A stretch of DNA of 64,000 nucleotides from Calvatia gigantea. Taxonomy: Eukaryota > Basidiomycota > Agaricomycetes > Agaricales > Lycoperdaceae. Within the stretch, counting starts at the first letter, position 1; each line of letters starts with the position of its first letter. The DNA lies in contig JACAAK010000009.1 in assembly GCA_025093985.1 (NCBI GenBank), forward strand, positions 3,224,001-3,288,000, in the 5' to 3' direction. The translations under genes and the position numbers were made by a program. The notes below the pieces were generated by a model. That model was not told the DNA's origin, ran no database searches, and saw only the letters and a program-made list of their open reading frames with translations. Below, piece by piece: positions 61,355-64,000 of this stretch.

Positions 61355-64000
61355 TCATCCTGCCTCCTGCTCACCAAACACCTCATCCAACACCTCCCTC
61401 ACATTCTCCACATACACAAACCTAATACCAGTCTTAACACTCTCAGGCACATTCTCCTCCACATCTGCGCGGTTCGCAGCGGGCGCGATGATAGTCTTGA
61501 TACCCGCCCTATGAGCCGCGAGGATCTTTTCTTTCAGACCACCCACGGGGAGAACCTGTCCCACAAGCGAAATTTCTCCCGTCATCGCTATAGCATCAAA
61601 TTAACACTCACTCTCAACAACTTCGGGCAATAAAAAACCACGTACCAATATCAGGATTAATCTTCGTCCCCGTAAACAACGACACAAACGCGCTCAAAAG
61701 CGCCGTCCCCGCACTCGGCCCTTCCTTCCCAATACTTCCCCTCAGGCATATGCACATGTACATCCCTATCCGTCAAAAACTGTTCCTCAGGACTCTTCGT
61801 AATCCCCAACTCGTACGCATGGGCTTTAACCCAACTCAACCCAATTTGCGCGGATTCACGAATGACTTCGCCGAGTTTACCTGTTAGTTGAAGACCGCCT
61901 TTTCCTGGCATACTCATAGCTTCGACGGGCATGACTGCGCCACTGCCGTTACCCTAGGTATCCTAATCCGGTGGAGACGCCAGGGTGGAGGAGCGGTGGC
62001 GTACATTCTGTCTTTTTGGTAGATGGGGGGGCCGACGTAGTCTTTGAGGTTGTCGGGTGTGATGAGGACGTGGACGCTTTCGGGGATTTGCATGGGTTTG
62101 CGTTCGAGTGTCGTGACGAGTTTCTGGTCTTCGTGTGCCGTGGTAGAGGTAGTTGTTTCAGTGGCAGTGGAGGCCGTGGAGGCGGAGGTGGGAGAGGTAG
62201 AGGAGGGGTGTTCGAGTTCTGGATTGTTGGGTGGAGGTTCTCGTGAATCGACCGTTTTGGTTGAAGACGCGGGACTGGGACCAGAGTCTGGGTCGTCGAC
62301 GAGGGTGGAAGTTTCAGAAACGACAGAGTCGGTATCGGTGTCGGGTGCCATTGATGTAGGGGCAACATTAGGAGTGGCATTGGCACCAGCATTCGCATTA
62401 GCAGAAGCAGCGGCAGTGGCGGAGGCAGGTTCAGGGAAAGTCTCCTCTCCCAATTCTTCAACCAGCTTAAGCGCAGCTTTCCTATAAATCTGCCATGCAA
62501 ATTAAAACGTGAAGCAAAAGAGCATGGCCAGAAAGACACACCTTATCGATATGTTTCTTCAAATTCCTCACACCGCTTTCCCGACAATAATACTTGATCA
62601 ACATATCAATGGCACTATCCTCAATAAGCACATCCGCCCCGGCGAGTCCTGAAGCCTCTTTCGCCTGTGGACCTAGATACCTCGATGCGATAGCTGCCTT
62701 TTCCTCCGTGACGTATCCCTGATACTTCAAGGACCTCCATACGGTCGAGTAAAGGTGCAGGGATAGTTTCGAGGTTATTGGCTGTGCATACGAATAGGAC
62801 GCGGGAGAGGTCTACGGGCACATCCATACTAAAAACTGGTGAGTTCGTGTGTTAAGAAATTATAGAAAATGCAACCCACTAATGATCCAAAAAACTATTA
62901 TTCTGCTCCGGATCCAACATCTCCAAAAGCGCACTAGCAGGATCCCCATTAACCCCCCTCCCAATCTTATCAACCTCATCAATCAACACCAACGGATTCT
63001 CCGTCCCAACCCTCTTCAACGCCTGAATAATCTTCCCCGGCAACGCCCCAACATAAGTCCTCCTATGCCCCTTAATCTCCGCTACATCCGTCAACCCACC
63101 CACACTAAACCTGAAAAATTGTCTACCGAGAGCACGAGAGATGGATTTTCCTATGGATGTTTTTCCGACGCCGGGGGGACCGACGAGACAGATTATTTTG
63201 CCTTGGACTGTTCCGCGGAGTTTGCCTACGGCTAGGAATTCGAGGATGCGGGATTTGATGTCTGGGAGACCGTAGTGGTCTTCGTTGAAGGACTTGTTTG
63301 GCGTGGGTGAGGGAGTAGTTTTCGGGTGTGTGTTGGCCCCATGGGATCTATGAATTTTGGAGTGAGTGTGAGTGAGAGGGATATAAAGAGCCAGTACCTG
63401 AGTCAACCAGTCGAGATAGTTACGCGTCACGTTAGCTTCACTAGCAGCCGGCTCGAGTCCTTGTAACTTTGTCAACTCCTCTTCAAACACTTTCCTTACA
63501 CTTTCAGGCATCTTCAACCCTTTAGCGCGTTCTCTGAATTTCTCGATAACTTTATCTTTCCCGTCGCTCTCCATTCCTAGTTCCTTTTTGATCCCTTTTA
63601 ATTGCTCCATGAGGTAATACTCCCGTTGTCGTTTAGCAATCTTGGAATCGACGTCTCTAGCGAGTTTACTCTGTAACTGTGCATTGATAAGTTCCTTCTT
63701 GAGCACCAACAGAGCCTTTCGGAGTCGATCGTCGACAACTAAGCTTTCTAATACATCTTGTAATTCCTGGACCTGCCCAGAAGAGACCGCCGCAGCGAAA
63801 TCAGCCAATTTATCCGGTTCATCAAAGACATTCGGGGAGGAGAGTTGGTTAATGGAGAAATTGGTGATTTGGTCACGGAAGAGAGGGTTGAGTTGAGCGA
63901 TGTCTTTGAAGACGGAGACGATTTCGGACATGAATGCGCGGATGTATTGGTCGTCTTTGTTGTAAGGTTGGGTGTGGAGGTTGGTGATGTTGACGATGGA
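61355..64000 (-). CDS. PIM1: Mitochondrial Lon protease (PIM1-like), 5'-truncated by the window and carrying apparent frameshifts
   Basis: This is an ATP-dependent protease of the mitochondrial matrix. The start lies beyond 64000. Visible in order are the N-domain end ([20 protein letters not shown]), the coiled linker ([20 protein letters not shown]), Walker A in [33 protein letters not shown], Walker B in [14 protein letters not shown] and [16 protein letters not shown]. Then come the sensor region ([20 protein letters not shown]), a fungal low-complexity insert, and the protease domain with the Ser in [14 protein letters not shown] and the Lys in [15 protein letters not shown]. Reading it through needs a one-base deletion at five sites: about 63287-63293, 62717-62719, 61983-61985, 61952-61954 and 61738-61741. 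The last is only 10 codons before the catalytic Ser. Between these sites the protein is perfectly conserved, which favours sequence error over old decay. Confidence 0.9.

Noticed and set aside
62044..62487. 147-codon plus-strand frame opposite lon
   Set aside because: It is the antisense of the Ala/Ser/Thr-rich insert of Lon; low complexity only.
1..64000. tRNA, rRNA, CRISPR, riboswitch or bacterial-style ribosome binding sites
   Set aside because: No candidate showed the needed stems or conserved loops by eye, and the gene structure is clearly eukaryotic. Absence of tRNA is not proven; a covariance-model scan would decide.

Overview
This window looks like nuclear DNA of a filamentous basidiomycete, most likely an agaricomycete mushroom. 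I can rebuild 14 protein-coding genes by hand-splicing. Most carry many short GT..AG introns, usually 45-60 nt, and the products are typical fungal proteins: plectin/S10-type ribosomal protein S10, XRN1, GMP synthase, mitochondrial Lon, a Zn2Cys6 factor, an Sfp1-like factor, and an AreA-GATA plus DUF3295 protein. I cannot name the species. I see no tRNA, rRNA, CRISPR array, complete transposon or virus.

Layout. 1-2641 holds no gene I can support. 2642-5351 is a divergent pair: a glutathione S-transferase (minus) and an omega-amidase/NIT2-type nitrilase (plus), with starts 405 bp apart. 5830-21985 is a run of four minus-strand genes: UNC93-like membrane protein, fungal SLATT-domain protein, XRN1 exoribonuclease and GMP synthase, with an empty 3.8 kb gap before the last. 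26184-27672 is an R1R2R3 Myb factor (plus). 29902-31644 is an aldose 1-epimerase, and 33224-33765 is ribosomal protein S10 (both plus). 34396-37196 holds two minus-strand genes, an NAD(P)-binding epimerase-like protein and a secreted chitin/polysaccharide deacetylase. 41552-45159 (minus) is a Zn2Cys6 factor, divergent from an Sfp1-like C2H2 factor at 46721-48312 (plus). 54554-58555 (plus) is the AreA-GATA/DUF3295 protein, 60502-60895 (plus) a small HSP20-like protein, and 61355-64000 (minus) the 3' part of Lon, running off the window.

There is no obvious pathway cluster; this is a mix of housekeeping and regulatory genes. Several touch nitrogen and growth control (omega-amidase, glutamine-dependent GMP synthase, AreA-like, Sfp1-like), but the link is only thematic. 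Between the genes lie blocks of 1.5-6.2 kb with no recognisable coding content.

The most notable points are: a 6-nt microexon inside the zinc cluster of the Zn2Cys6 gene; an XRN1 N-terminus built from exons of 4, 11 and 17 nt; a fungal SLATT protein with a long Pro/Thr/Gln-rich N-terminus; and a set of apparent one-base insertions, all in the same direction. There are five in lon, three in the AreA-like gene, and one each in the epimerase and the mutarotase. They occur only beyond about 29.9 kb and mark either assembly error or gene decay.
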